This document shows, piece by piece, positions 9,002-18,882 of a stretch of 64,000 nucleotides of DNA. Below the pieces are notes generated by a model. That model was not told the origin of the DNA, did not search any database, and worked only from the letters and a program-made list of their open reading frames with translations. Positions within the stretch are counted from its first letter, which is position 1, and every line of letters starts with the position of its first letter. Position numbers and translations under genes: made by a program. The stretch spans positions 248,001 through 312,000 of the forward strand of contig NZ_JACHEB010000003.1 in the NCBI RefSeq assembly GCF_014201335.1. Direction: 5' to 3'. The stretch is from Tunturiibacter gelidiferens. GTDB taxonomy: Bacteria > Acidobacteriota > Terriglobia > Terriglobales > Acidobacteriaceae.

Positions 9002-10485
9002 TTACTTTTTAACGGCGAGGCGGAGCAACAGCACTCCATGCGGCGGCACACGTGCGATGTAACGGCCTTGATCAAACTTGATCGACTTGTGTGTCCATAG
9101 ATCGGTTGCAACTGGGAGATACCGAAGGCCAAGATCCCGCTGATTGAGCGCGATCTGCATCGCCGTACCTCCGCGATTGAAGATCCCGACCGCCAGGCCA
9201 CCATCGTCGAGCGGTTTCGCCCAGACATCTTTATCGCCCTCCTGATACAGGCGCGTGCCTTGCTTGGCGAGTGGGTCTTGATCGATTGCGATCACACTAC
9301 GATTGAGCAGAATCTCTTTTGTCGATTGCAACATGGAACGCACATCGTTACCCGCTAGCAACGGTGAAGCGAATAGACTCCAGAGACTCATCTGCGTCTT
9401 GTACTCATCGTCGGTCATCTTACCGTTGCCGACCTCGAGCATGTCGGGATCGTTCCAGTGGCCGGGACCGGCGGCGGGTGCGAGATCGTTTTGCGAGAAG
9501 CCGTTGGCTTCCATGCTGTCCCACTCGTCGCGAGTGTCGCCGGTGGTGCGCCAAAGATTACCGCCAACATCCGCGCCCCATAGCTGAACCCTTCCAGTGC
9601 CGTATTCGCAGAGACTGTAGACGATAGAGCGGCCGCTGGCGAGAAGTGCGTCGCCCATGCGCTGGTAGATAGCCTGCAGATCGGCGTCTTTATAGATCTC
9701 CGCCGCGCTGCACCAGTCATACTTGAGGTAATCAATGCCCCAGTTTGCCCAGGTCTTCGCATCGAGCTGTTCGTGACCATAGCTGCCGGGGTATCCACCG
9801 CAGGTGCGGAGACCGGGGGAAGAGTAGATGCCAAGCTTCAATCCTTTGGAGTGAACGTAGTCGGCCGGCGCCTTCATGTCAGGGAACTTCTTGTTCGGCT
9901 GCAGTACGCCGTTGTCGTCCCGGACGCCCTCCCAGGCGTCGTCGATGTTGATGAAGGTGTAGCCAGCATCTTTCATGCCGTTCGAGACGATCGCATCGGC
10001 GATCTCAAGCACCACGGCATCGTTGATGCTGCCGCCGAACTGTTCCAATTATTCCAACCCATGGGCGGTGTCTTCGCGAGACCATTCGACCCCACTTTGT
10101 GCAGCGCGGGAGGAGCAAGGTAAACAGGTGGTGCAGGCACATCTGCGGGCGTCTCGGGCCTGACCATGAAAGGCCCGCCCCAGCCGAGATCGATGGAAAG
10201 GTCGCCGCCGGAAACTTTGCCCGTGCAGAAGGGCTTGATCTTATCCAATGGTGCAAAGAGTACGAAGTGTCCCTTCTCTATGGTGCCCGAGAGGTCGCCG
10301 CCATAGCCGAGGGTGTGGAAGTGACATTTGAGTGTCGTGCCATGTTGATGCAGTTCGAGGAAGAGCTTGTTATCTTCGCCGTTGTCGAACTTCTTGAATA
10401 CAGCAACCCACTTGCTGAAGAGAGGTGCCTGCGCGTGAGTAATTAGAGAAAAGCAGAGAAGAATTGCAATAGTTACGCTACGCAT
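9002..10485 (-). pseudogene. GH27 alpha-galactosidase interrupted by a single-base frameshift
   Basis: The gene starts at the ATG at 10485, directly after the stop of the upstream gene (TAGATG), with a signal peptide (TIAILLCFSLITHAQA) and a ~95-residue N-terminal beta-rich domain. It enters the GH27 barrel at LAKTPPMGWNNWN. There the frame is lost near 10043: the other frame continues as QFGGSINDAVVLEIADAI. Restoring one base (AACAG to AACAAG, giving NWNKFGGS) yields a normal 494-residue enzyme. The rest is intact: nucleophile Asp in DYLKYDWC, acid/base Asp in WRTTGD, GHWNDPDMLEVGN and a C-terminal beta domain. It would remove terminal alpha-galactose. The intact remainder argues for a very recent mutation or a sequencing error. 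A truncated barrel beginning at a TTG (10048) would lack the first strand and the signal peptide, so it is probably inactive. Confidence 0.85.
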
Positions 10486-12582
10486 CTACTGCGTCACCGT
10501 GGAGTAAAGGCTCGTGGGGATTGGCTGGCGATCGATGCCGGGGCCTTCCCAAAGCAGAAGAGGCTGGTCGGACACTGGCCCCGGAGGCCTCTGCGCGTTT
10601 TCGAGGCCCATCTTACGCTCAATGTGGATGTGGTGATCCCCAGCGACGAGCGCAACGCTGATGCGCATTGGTTGCACGGAGTCCCCTTCAGCGCCGCATA
10701 CCTGCGGACGCACTTTGGGTGAATGCGCGGTGTATCCATCAATGCTCATCGTCGATTCCAGGCTGGTGAGTAGAGTGAATGTGTAGCCTCCGTTGGCTGG
10801 GACGTGCAGGATACGGTCAAAGTCGTTTGCTCCGGCCGCCAGACCGTCAAGAGTTACGGACGCTGAAGTAGGCCTGGTTTGAGCGATCACGACAAACTGG
10901 CTGCCCCATCCCTGTTGCGATTGTTCGCCGTTGCCGTCGATCACGTGCAAGAGTACGCGAAAGCGGCCTGACCCGTCGAGCAGCGTTCCCTTCGAATCCG
11001 GAAAGCGGTGGCGAACGCTGTGACCTTTGCTTCGTGTTCCATCGCCAAAAAGCCACTCGAAGCGGCGGCCCACGGTTGCGGGATCATCTGCCGTGAATTC
11101 GACTACTTGATTCGGCTTAAGCAAGCCTGCAGTGTAGGTGAAGTGAGCTTTGATCTGTGCCGGCTCAATCACCGGCACGGTAGCTCCATCCTGAACGTCT
11201 GTCGTTGCGCCCTCAAAACCTTGTTCGGTTGCACCGGTCAGCGTCACTTCGGATACGTCCCCCTTCAAAATCGGAGCAACCATTGCCGGACCATCCATCG
11301 CCCAGATGTCTTTGAAAGCAATATTGTGGACACTGGGGTTGGGCTGGTCGATGTTGAAGAGCGAATACCAGTCCTCCAGGCGAATGTCGCGGAAGCTGTA
11401 GTCAGTGTGGGAGCCACTGCCTTCGGGATCGGCCCAGAGTTCGAAGAACGCAAAGGGAACTTTGCAGCCGCCGTAGCCGGTGTGGATCACGTCCATGTTG
11501 CTCATGTGGAAGTGGGCGCTGTTAAACGTCTTCTGGGGCCATGCGACGCGGATGGTGTTCGAGACGCTGGTCGAAGCGATCGTGTCTTCGATGGTGATGT
11601 TGGTGACATCGTGTCCGGGAATGCGCATCAACTCGAGTTCGTACCCATCCCAGTTACCTTGCAGCGCGAAGTCGTCGTCCGAGGCGCGGAAAAAACTGTT
11701 ACGAATCGTGGTGTCGCCGCCGCCAAGCCAGTCGATACCATCCTGATTGGCGTCGTTCGGATTGCCGCCAATCACCTTGATGTTGTAGATTCCAATATGG
11801 CGCGAGTCCTTCATCTGGACCTGCCAACTTCGGCTCCGCGTAATGCAGGTGATGCCGTCAAGCTCGATGTTGTGTGCGTTGTCCATCGCGATGCAGTGCC
11901 AGTTCTTCTTGTGTATCCAGCCTGTATCCGAGTACGGGTCCTGCGGACCGTCGTAGATGACGGTACCGGTTCCGAGAACGTGTACATTCTCTACCTGCCA
12001 GATATTGAGCGAGCCGAAGATGACTGCGCCTCCAGCGAGATAGATGGTGTCACCGAAATTGGCATCTATGTTTTCGTGATAGACGCCAGGGCCGTAGTAG
12101 CGGACGTCTGGCGTCGAAGCCGTGATGCCGGAGTGATCGATGGGGTTGGCGAAGAGGAACAGGATCTCAGCATCGGCGAAGTGGTCGCCTGGGCGGGTGA
12201 TCGTCAGCTTCGATGGACCGGCCATGGTGAAGCTGATCGTCGCCCCGTGGCACGCAGGGCGAATGCCAAAACGCGTCGGTTGAACTTCGACGCCCTTTTT
12301 CCAGAAGTGCGGATCGTCCGCCGTTACAGAGACATTGACCGGACCGGAGGTATCAAAGTTCAGCAGGTAATAGCTAGTCGCCGCTTGCAGGACGTCCGTG
12401 CTCCGGCCGTTCAGACTCACGCGGAAGTGCGAAGAGCTTACTTCCGCCGGTACGGGATACATCCTGAGCTGTGAGGAAGCACCACCTGCGTACAATGGTT
12501 GGTTGAAAACAGTCATAAAAATCCAAATCGTTGAGAGCAGACGAAAGATCAAGTCGTTCCGTGACGCGAAAAAATGGGACAT
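10486..12582 (-). CDS. Secreted right-handed beta-helix glycosidase (GH28/GH49-like) with PKD domain
   Basis: 698 residues with an N-terminal signal peptide (FRLLSTIWIFMTVFNQPLYA). A beta-sandwich at about 30-165 is followed by RYYGPGVYHE and a parallel beta-helix with repeated turns (VHVLGTGTV, NIELDGITCITR, IGIYNIKVIGG). The acidic residues expected for inverting beta-helix hydrolases appear as NQDGIDWLGG (near 282) and RASDDDFALQGN (near 301). These resemble the NTDG/DD pair of polygalacturonases and the layout of dextranase-type GH49. A PKD domain lies near 490-560 (WLFGDGTRSKGHSVRHRF), then a C-terminal module. Substrate is uncertain: pectic or alpha-glucan backbones are plausible. The start has only a weak upstream site (GGAG at 12 bases), so an internal start is possible. 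It is the first gene of a run with the GH27 and GH2 genes. Confidence 0.75.
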   Translation of the reverse strand: MSHFFASRNDLIFRLLSTIWIFMTVFNQPLYAGGASSQLRMYPVPAEVSSSHFRVSLNGRSTDVLQAATSYYLLNFDTSGPVNVSVTADDPHFWKKGVEVQPTRFGIRPACHGATISFTMAGPSKLTITRPGDHFADAEILFLFANPIDHSGITASTPDVRYYGPGVYHENIDANFGDTIYLAGGAVIFGSLNIWQVENVHVLGTGTVIYDGPQDPYSDTGWIHKKNWHCIAMDNAHNIELDGITCITRSRSWQVQMKDSRHIGIYNIKVIGGNPNDANQDGIDWLGGGDTTIRNSFFRASDDDFALQGNWDGYELELMRIPGHDVTNITIEDTIASTSVSNTIRVAWPQKTFNSAHFHMSNMDVIHTGYGGCKVPFAFFELWADPEGSGSHTDYSFRDIRLEDWYSLFNIDQPNPSVHNIAFKDIWAMDGPAMVAPILKGDVSEVTLTGATEQGFEGATTDVQDGATVPVIEPAQIKAHFTYTAGLLKPNQVVEFTADDPATVGRRFEWLFGDGTRSKGHSVRHRFPDSKGTLLDGSGRFRVLLHVIDGNGEQSQQGWGSQFVVIAQTRPTSASVTLDGLAAGANDFDRILHVPANGGYTFTLLTSLESTMSIDGYTAHSPKVRPQVCGAEGDSVQPMRISVALVAGDHHIHIERKMGLENAQRPPGPVSDQPLLLWEGPGIDRQPIPTSLYSTVTQ

Positions 12583-13970
12583 TTGCTCAGATGACTCCGG
12601 GGATGAGACTGGCGTTTAGGATGGAGCCGACTTCTGGTGCTCAGTGCCCGTATAGGGCTGTTACGGGTGAGAGATGGTGGTAGGGATGCGTCATCCTGGC
12701 ATGAGTTCTCGTCTATTTTAAAGTTCTACAACCATATTCAAGTTCTACAACCGCGGCGAGAGAATTGCGAAAATGCAAGGATGCGTTACGGTCTTCATCG
12801 CCAAACAATCCTCAGGTTATTTCTGTTGATAGCTAAGCCAACCGTAGTGCTAGTTCTTAGTCAACTGGTCGGCACTGTCAGTTTCCGCAAGAGGACATCG
12901 TCGGTAGCTCATTGTTGATTGGGTGCTGCTTTCCAAAGGTGATATAAGAGCAGAGACAAGCGTGACCCTACGCAAGAGTGAAACCCTGAACAAGATATAG
13001 GTGCTGGTGTACATCAGGCATTTTGGCGGCAGTAAACGTCAAGGTACAGTACGGTAATACTTTGACGTAATCTGTAATTAAGGTAATTTCCAATAACTTC
13101 GTATGGGTAACTTACCGTAAACAATACGTACTAAAGAGAGCCAAACCGGATCGAAGCCCAGTGAATAGGAGGCCTCCTCGTGGTGCTCACGATCGCGTAC
13201 AACGATCCGGGTGATGCAAGAGGCACGTTGGCGATCAGCTCGAGCGAGTTCTATTTTAGCCGCCTTGTGGCCTTCACCAGCGTCGCCTTCGACCCCTCCA
13301 AACCCCATCCAAAGCCACCGGCCGTCCAGTCTCGCACAACCAACCAGATCAGCCCTTATGGCGTGATGTTCCGTGGAGAACTCACGCAAGGACGCGATAG
13401 CTGCTCCAGGACCTCCGCCACTCTCTTCACGATCTCCTATACTTCTGCTGGTGGCCCTATCCCGTTCTACTCCAGCCCACCTTGGAGATGCCGATTTCGA
13501 GGGTGTCGACACTCTACGTGGCCTCGCAGACTAACCTGTTGTGGGACGATTGGTGGGATTCTGGAACGAGATGAGGCGGTGTGAGCCATCCGATCAACAC
13601 GTGAGAATCTCGGTGCGAACCAAAGTTGCGAAGCAGCGTAGCGAGTAGGAGGCGGCTGGAAGGGGGCTCGACGGCGTGGTGGACTTCGATCGCAAGTACA
13701 TCTTCCCGGCTCACCGGATCCACCTTTGCTATTCCTCCCATCGCTTTTAGAAACTTAGTTGCCAGTACGACTCGTATCATTGGAGCGCGGCTGCAGAATT
13801 TGGTTACAAGCTCAAAAGAAGATATTTCCTTCGTGGATGCTCCTGTAACAAAGCTGCAAAGATTTCGTCAGACGCTGGGGTACTTACCGCTGCAAAGATG
13901 ATGTTGGCCATCCCGACGGTGGTGAAATGGAATCCACTTGCATCATAAGAGAGCATTGAGGCGTGTGAGA
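12583..13970. other. Gene-poor region with no supported gene
   Basis: Several short frames exist on both strands (for example minus 13078-13512 and plus 13180-13584). None has a recognisable domain and they overlap each other head-on. The part before 13090 is AT-richer and carries GTAA/TTAC-rich words typical of promoters here. The part at 13150-13780 has a coding-like composition and could be an unrecognised relic. Confidence 0.5.
13036..13068. promoter_or_regulatory. Inverted repeat in the region upstream of the beta-helix gene
   Basis: ACGTCAA (13036-13042) is mirrored by TTGACGT (13062-13068) across 19 bases that contain GGTACAGTACGGTAAT. The region is dense in GTAA/TTAC words and may hold an operator. 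It lies about 450 bases from the nearest start, so its target is unclear. Confidence 0.25.
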
Positions 13971-14717
13971 ATGGGATCGACTGAGAATAATCTCGCCGGG
14001 TGCGCAGAGTCACCAGAGTCTGTGAGCCTCTTCGAGCAGTGCTCCTGGTTCTATGCGCTATGCCGCGAGTATCTGTTTCGCGATCAGACGACGGAGATCT
14101 CACGTTCGCTCTTTCCGTCGGCTCCTCCTCCCGGTACGAATCTACTGGAGCTTGGGTGCGGTCCGGGGTTCTATGCCTGCAAGCTGGCGCAGATACATCC
14201 GCAGATCTCGGCGGTGGGGCTCGATCTCTCGGCTAACCTTGTCGAGCGGGCGCGAGACCGGGCTGCCAGACGCTCGTTGGGAAACTGCAGCTTCTGGCGC
14301 GGCGATGCGCAGTCGCTTCCAGAGCTTCCCTTCCGCGTGGATGCGATTATTCTCTCCCGCTTGCTTCTCATCGTTCCAGACAAGATGGCTGTCCTCTCCG
14401 AGGTGTACCGCGTCCTGCGCCCTGGAGGTCGATGCTTCATCGCGGAGCCTACCTCGGGATTTCGTACCCGTATTCCGCTGAGTTGCATGTGGCTACTTTC
14501 GCGGTTCAGCAATATCCTTGCGGGAAAGTATCGAGAGCCGCAGCAGGCTGATGTGATGTCGGGGGCGGAGTTCACCGGGCTGGTAAATTCGCAGCCGTGG
14601 GCCTCCGTTGAAGTGATGCGCGATGGATGGTATCAATATGCTGTGTGCGCGAAGCCAGCAGAAGAAGACCAGCCTGGTGCGAACCTCAAAGCGACTGACT
14701 GGGGCGGTCCCACCTAG
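13971..14717 (+). CDS. SAM-dependent class I methyltransferase
   Basis: 248 residues from the ATG at 13971, which has GAGG about 10 bases upstream and is preferred to an earlier ATG at 13938. It has the Rossmann methyltransferase motifs in order: LLELGCGPGFYACKLA (motif I, SAM binding), AVGLDLSANLVERARDRA (motif II acidic residue), WRGDAQSLPELPFRVDAI, and VLSEVYRVLRPGGRCFIAEP (motifs V-VI). This is the Methyltransf_11/25 (UbiE-like) fold. There is no signal peptide, so it is cytoplasmic. The substrate cannot be deduced. It stands alone between decayed DNA and shows no link to the glycan genes. Confidence 0.8.
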   Translation: MGSTENNLAGCAESPESVSLFEQCSWFYALCREYLFRDQTTEISRSLFPSAPPPGTNLLELGCGPGFYACKLAQIHPQISAVGLDLSANLVERARDRAARRSLGNCSFWRGDAQSLPELPFRVDAIILSRLLLIVPDKMAVLSEVYRVLRPGGRCFIAEPTSGFRTRIPLSCMWLLSRFSNILAGKYREPQQADVMSGAEFTGLVNSQPWASVEVMRDGWYQYAVCAKPAEEDQPGANLKATDWGGPT

Positions 14718-15078
14718 ATGAGTTACCCCATCCTCAGCCCAGAAGATAAAGATCCGGCACGCGGGTCGAAGTGCGCTCTCGCGATGATGGCGAAGGCGCC
14801 CGCCCCGGCAAGGTGAAGACTCGACTCTGCCCTTCGTTGACGGCCGAGCAATCAGCTGCGCTGAATATCTGTTTTCTCCGGGACACGACGGAGAACCGGC
14901 CGTCTGGTTAGCGGCGTTGTTGTCTCAGAGGTCACCTCTGATCTCAACGAATATCGAAAATTGTCTGCGACAAATATTGTCAAAATAGCAACCAAAAGTA
15001 ATGAACAACTTATCCCAATCGCCCAACTCAATCAGACCTGTCGAAACAGACGACGAGTGCGTTGAGGCAAGGAAATTT
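14718..15078. other. Intergenic, nothing recognised
   Basis: About 360 bases between the methyltransferase stop and the 3' end of the phosphatase relic. No frame with a recognisable product, no strong hairpin and no clear promoter was seen. Confidence 0.4.
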
Positions 15079-15660
15079 TCAGGCCATTACAAGCCTAGTC
15101 AGAGTAAGGACGGTGATGTCGTCGTCCTGGCCGAAGGCTTGCGCGGCACGCGCGATGGTCTCTGCCGATTGTGTGCTGATGGCCGCGGTGCGGTCGAAGC
15201 CGAAGAGTTCGCTGGAGGCGCTGCGAGCTTCGAGGATTCCGTCAGAAAGAAGGGTCAATTGGTCGCCAGGAGCGAGCTGCAGCGTCGTCTCAGAGTACTA
15301 GACAGTTTCAAGGATGCCGAGCGGAAGACCGGGATCGCATTGAGACTCCTTGCCATTGCGATAAGGGGCAAGTCGGCCGGCGTCGGCGAACGTGGCTTGA
15401 CCGTCGGCACGACATCGAGACGGAGGCAGGTGGCGAATCCGCCGAGACCGCTATGTTTGAAGACGTGATTGAGATGGCCGAGAAGGGTCGACGGCGAATC
15501 GTTGTCATGGCCTTCGGTCGCGCCAAGCAGAATGGCCGCAGTCATGGCTGCGACCGCGCCTTTTCCATTTCCGAGCAGGATGCGCTAAGTGCCATCGGGC
15601 CGCTGGCGGCAGCGATAGAAATCTCCCGGCCTTATCAGCAATTTCAAGTTTTGGGAATTG
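15079..15660 (-). pseudogene. Relic of a SpoIIE/PP2C-type serine phosphatase
   Basis: Minus-strand pieces spell a PP2C/SpoIIE domain in the correct order but broken. GDFYRCRQRPDGT (metal-binding GDFY motif) is followed by an in-frame TAG. Then come KGAVAAMTAAILLGATEG and LLGHLNHVFKHSGLGGFATC. The frame shifts after LRLDVVP into DGQATFADAGRLAPYRNGKE and GLPLGILETV, with a second in-frame TAG. The tail is intact: LAPGDQLTLLSDGILEARSA, SELFGFDRTAAIS, AQAFGQDDDITVLTLTRLV, stop at 15079-15081. In acidobacteria such domains usually form the C-terminus of membrane phosphatases of signalling systems. The N-terminal part is gone. At least two nonsense codons and one frameshift make it non-functional. 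Confidence 0.85.
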
Positions 15661-16191
15661 GAGGACTGGACGAAGAGGAGCCTTAAGAAATTATTGGTGG
15701 TGACCCTAAGAAAATTAACGACAAACCGTTTCTCGGGAAGGCCGCATCGGTGGGCGCCTCTGTTGGCCTTCGCCGCATCAGCCCAAGTCCTGTGGGAGGT
15801 TAATCGTCAGTGCTCGATCTGCTTGCGCAAAGCACGACAACACTTTTCGTCTATCCAGGCGAAGGCTCACACGATCGGGAAAATGCAAACGCGATAGAAA
15901 AGCATTTCGGCTAGTCGCATCTGGTGGAACGGAGTTCGACCAATGGATCTCTTGAGCGAAAGGACGCCGCAAAGGTGGGCCGTTATTCGGACCGATGACC
16001 CATCAGCCGTTACTACGCTTCAACACGACTGGTCCGCGGGCGCAGGCGCTTTTCCTTTCAAAATCTAAAGCGTGACATCGACTTCCTCGATGCGTTCCGG
16101 CCGCACCACCATCCGCTATGACGGGCCGGTTCTCACTGGGGATGGTGTTACGCGGCGGACAAATTATGGCAACGATTAGATGCCGAGAATC
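15661..16191. other. Intergenic, possibly degenerate coding DNA
   Basis: About 530 bases with no intact gene. Short plus-strand stretches look protein-like (VYPGEGSHDRENANAIEKH; VRPMDLLSERTPQRWAVIRT; IRYDGPVLTGDG) but are in different frames and separated by stops. I do not recognise a family. Most likely eroded coding sequence next to the phosphatase relic. Confidence 0.35.
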
Positions 16192-18579
16192 TTAGTGCAC
16201 GATTTCAACCAGACCAGTCTCTTTTTGGTCCCACGCAGTGGCGCCTTCTTGTTTCAGCTTGCCAGTAGCGTCGTCCCACTTGAGAGTTGTAATCTGCCTG
16301 TCTCCTTTTTCATAAGCGTAGGTTGTGCCGTCGTCGTTGTAGAGCATGAACTCTCCATTTGCTCCGGGGTACACTTTCACCTTTGCAATCGCCTGCTGAC
16401 TATGCGAGCTTTCGACTGGAGCTCCCAACGGTAGGATTGATCCAGCTCTCACAAAAAGTGGAATAGTGTCGATAGGAGCCTTCACCGTAAGTGTTTGGCC
16501 GCCATGCAATCTCTCATTCGTCCAGAAGTTGTACCAGTCGGCACCATCTGGGAGGTAGACTTCGCGGGTGCTGGCTCCCTGCTCAACCACCGGCGCGACG
16601 AGCAACGCAGGACCGAACATGTACTCGTCGGTTATATTCGCAATTTTGTTGTCATGTGGAAAGTCCATGAACAGCGCCCGCATGAACGGTGCGCCGCTCT
16701 GATGAGTAAACCAGCCTAGCGAGTAGATATAGGGCATCAGCGTGTACCGCAGCTTCAGATACTTCTCAAGGATCGGCTGGGCCTCGGTTCCGTAACTCCA
16801 GATCTCGTTGTAGCGTCGAGTACCATGTGTGCGCATGGTTGGGAGAAAGGTTCCATACTCGAACCAGCGTACGTAAAGCTCTGGATAATCATCGTATTGC
16901 CCGACATTATTGCGCGCGCTTGTGGGATCAATGAGCGGTGTATGAGACGGAGTATGCCTATAGGGAAGATCTTGCCAACCGCCGATATCGTTACCCGTAT
17001 AAGCAATGCCAGAGGCTGCGATATTGAGGCCAGTTGGAATCTGGCGCCGCAGACTGTCCCATGTGGGCGAAATATCCGACGACCAGAAGATTGTGCCATT
17101 TCGCTGGGCTCCGAGATAAGCGTCCCGCGAAAGCGTGAGAGAACGTTGTTGCGGCTTGTCCCGGCGAACGCCATCATAGATCGCTCCCGTGTGTGATAAC
17201 GGATACACATTTAAGTACTGTGTCCCTGGGCCGATGCTCAGGTAAGCTCCGTCAGGCGGAAGGTCTGGTTCGGTTTCGTCGGCCCAGAAGAAGTCGAAAC
17301 CTTTTGCAGCGATATTGTCTCGAATCAGGTTCCACCACCAAGCGGCTGCCTCGGGGTTTGTCGTATCAATGTCTGATCCGGCTTTATCGTATGGCATGCC
17401 GTCAACCGGCTTGCCCGGGGCCGGCTCGTCCGCTGTCACCGGAAGTCCGCTTGCGTAGTGTTCGAACCAGCCTTTGCTCAAGAGGAAGTCGTAATAACGT
17501 GACCCTGGTGCAAAACGTGGCCACACGCTAATCATCGACTCGACGTTGTCAGCATGTAATTGCTTATTCATGGCCACAGGATCGGGCCATGCCTGCACAT
17601 CGAAGTCGTACTGACCCATCTGGGTGTAATAGAACCAGTCCACGACGACGATATCTAAGGGCAGGTGGCGTTCGCGATAGCCTTTCGCTACGGCGAGCAC
17701 TTCTGCCTGCGAGCTATAACGCTGCTTGCACTGAATGAAACCGTATGCCGCCTTCGGCAGCATCGGTGTCGCTCCTGTAAGGAGCCTATAACCCTCATAG
17801 ATCTCGTCGGTGGTATCTCCCGCGATGACAAAGAACGAAACCCTTCTGCCGAGCGTCGATGTCCATTTTGTTTCGCCGTCAAAGGCTGGGTAAATGGTTG
17901 TGGACGATGGGTTGTCCCATACGATTCCATATCCCTTATTTGTGACCAGAAACGGCACACAGTACGATGGAGAAGCAGGGGCCAGATAATTAGCCGCACA
18001 TGTGATGGGGCGTTGCCGGTGGTCGAGGTAGCCTTCTTGATTTTCGCCTAGACCGTAGTAATGCTCGTCGTCGGCTGCCCGGAAACTTGCGCCGACGGTG
18101 TAAAGTGGCAGGTCATCCGCCTTTATTCCCCGCGCATTCTTGAGAGTGTCATCTTTTTGGTTCAACTCAGCCATCTGCCAGCCATTCATCTCAGCGAGCG
18201 AGGAACCGTCCGGCAATGTGACAGAAATGTCTGTGCCGGGCACAGAGCCTGAAAAGAACTTTGCGGTATCCGGGAGTCTTTCATTTGGACTCCTTCGGTG
18301 CTCCGGAGCAACGATTACGGTCATTCGCTGACTCTTGTAGACGTCGGCACCATCTTCCCGCACAGTGTGTATCCAGCCACTTTGCTCCGGCGTAGCCACG
18401 AAGCCGTAACCCGGACCAATCGCGGCCTCTCGGGCAATCATACTCAATGTGACACGTACGACGTTCGGCGCATAGGGCTCGATCGTGATCGTTTGACCGT
18501 TTCTCTGGAGTGGCAGTGATTGTCCGAATAAGATTGCCGGAACAGCAAGGAACAGCAACGCAGGGAACCAACGATTCAT
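16192..18579 (-). CDS. Secreted GH31 alpha-glycosidase, alpha-xylosidase-like
   Basis: 795 residues from the ATG at 18579, which has AAGAGG upstream and a signal peptide directly after it (MNRWFPALLFLAVPAILFGQ). An N-terminal beta-sandwich (about 25-240) includes HYYGLGENQEGYLDHR. The catalytic barrel has DIVVVDWFYYTQMGQYDFD, the nucleophile Asp in FWADETEPD (near 430), and the likely acid/base Asp in SSDISPTWDSL (near 505). GNDIGGW and the ring-closing FEYGTFLPTMRTHG follow, then two C-terminal beta domains. GH31 enzymes retain configuration and cut alpha-xylosides or alpha-glucosides. The overall pattern and the xylose isomerase in the same window favour alpha-xylosidase, for example on xyloglucan oligosaccharides, but alpha-glucosidase is not excluded. 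Confidence 0.88.
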   Translation of the reverse strand: MNRWFPALLFLAVPAILFGQSLPLQRNGQTITIEPYAPNVVRVTLSMIAREAAIGPGYGFVATPEQSGWIHTVREDGADVYKSQRMTVIVAPEHRRSPNERLPDTAKFFSGSVPGTDISVTLPDGSSLAEMNGWQMAELNQKDDTLKNARGIKADDLPLYTVGASFRAADDEHYYGLGENQEGYLDHRQRPITCAANYLAPASPSYCVPFLVTNKGYGIVWDNPSSTTIYPAFDGETKWTSTLGRRVSFFVIAGDTTDEIYEGYRLLTGATPMLPKAAYGFIQCKQRYSSQAEVLAVAKGYRERHLPLDIVVVDWFYYTQMGQYDFDVQAWPDPVAMNKQLHADNVESMISVWPRFAPGSRYYDFLLSKGWFEHYASGLPVTADEPAPGKPVDGMPYDKAGSDIDTTNPEAAAWWWNLIRDNIAAKGFDFFWADETEPDLPPDGAYLSIGPGTQYLNVYPLSHTGAIYDGVRRDKPQQRSLTLSRDAYLGAQRNGTIFWSSDISPTWDSLRRQIPTGLNIAASGIAYTGNDIGGWQDLPYRHTPSHTPLIDPTSARNNVGQYDDYPELYVRWFEYGTFLPTMRTHGTRRYNEIWSYGTEAQPILEKYLKLRYTLMPYIYSLGWFTHQSGAPFMRALFMDFPHDNKIANITDEYMFGPALLVAPVVEQGASTREVYLPDGADWYNFWTNERLHGGQTLTVKAPIDTIPLFVRAGSILPLGAPVESSHSQQAIAKVKVYPGANGEFMLYNDDGTTYAYEKGDRQITTLKWDDATGKLKQEGATAWDQKETGLVEIVH

Positions 18580-18842
18580 TAGCGCCTCTTGAGTGATATA
18601 CCGATCTTTCGACAATACGATACTTCTGTATCGTCTGCGTCATTGAAATAGGACACGAGTACGGATGTTCGCGGGTGGAATATCGCCGAATCCACGTCTG
18701 ACCTGCGGAATTAGCGCCGCTATGTTGTGGCCGCCATCACGCTCTGGAGTGCAAGATAATCTGCCGGAAGATACAGTTTCTCAATAACGTATCGAGTCTC
18801 CTTAGGAAGGCAACCAAGCTAACCCTTCTCTCGGAGGCGAAC

Positions 18843-18867
18843 GAAGGCACCCGGTGGGGGTGCCTTC
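18843..18867 (-). terminator. Strong hairpin after the clan-A hydrolase gene
   Basis: A perfect 10-base stem GAAGGCACCC / GGGTGCCTTC with a 5-base loop lies 15 bases past the stop of the gene ending at 18883. No U-run follows on the minus strand. It may stop transcription or protect the 3' end of the message. Confidence 0.6.
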
Positions 18868-18882
18868 ACAGCAAATCGGCCA

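Noticed and set aside
11008..12474. Long open frame (488 codons) on the plus strand
   Set aside because: It lies opposite the beta-helix glycosidase, has no domain and no plausible start signal, and mirrors the codon pattern of the real gene.
12637..12918. Plus-strand frame of 93 codons
   Set aside because: Unusual composition, no motif, and located in a promoter-like stretch; not supported as a gene.
13078..13584. Overlapping opposite frames of 144 and 134 codons
   Set aside because: Neither shows a domain, signal or convincing ribosome-binding site, and each excludes the other. Kept as an unassigned gene-poor region.
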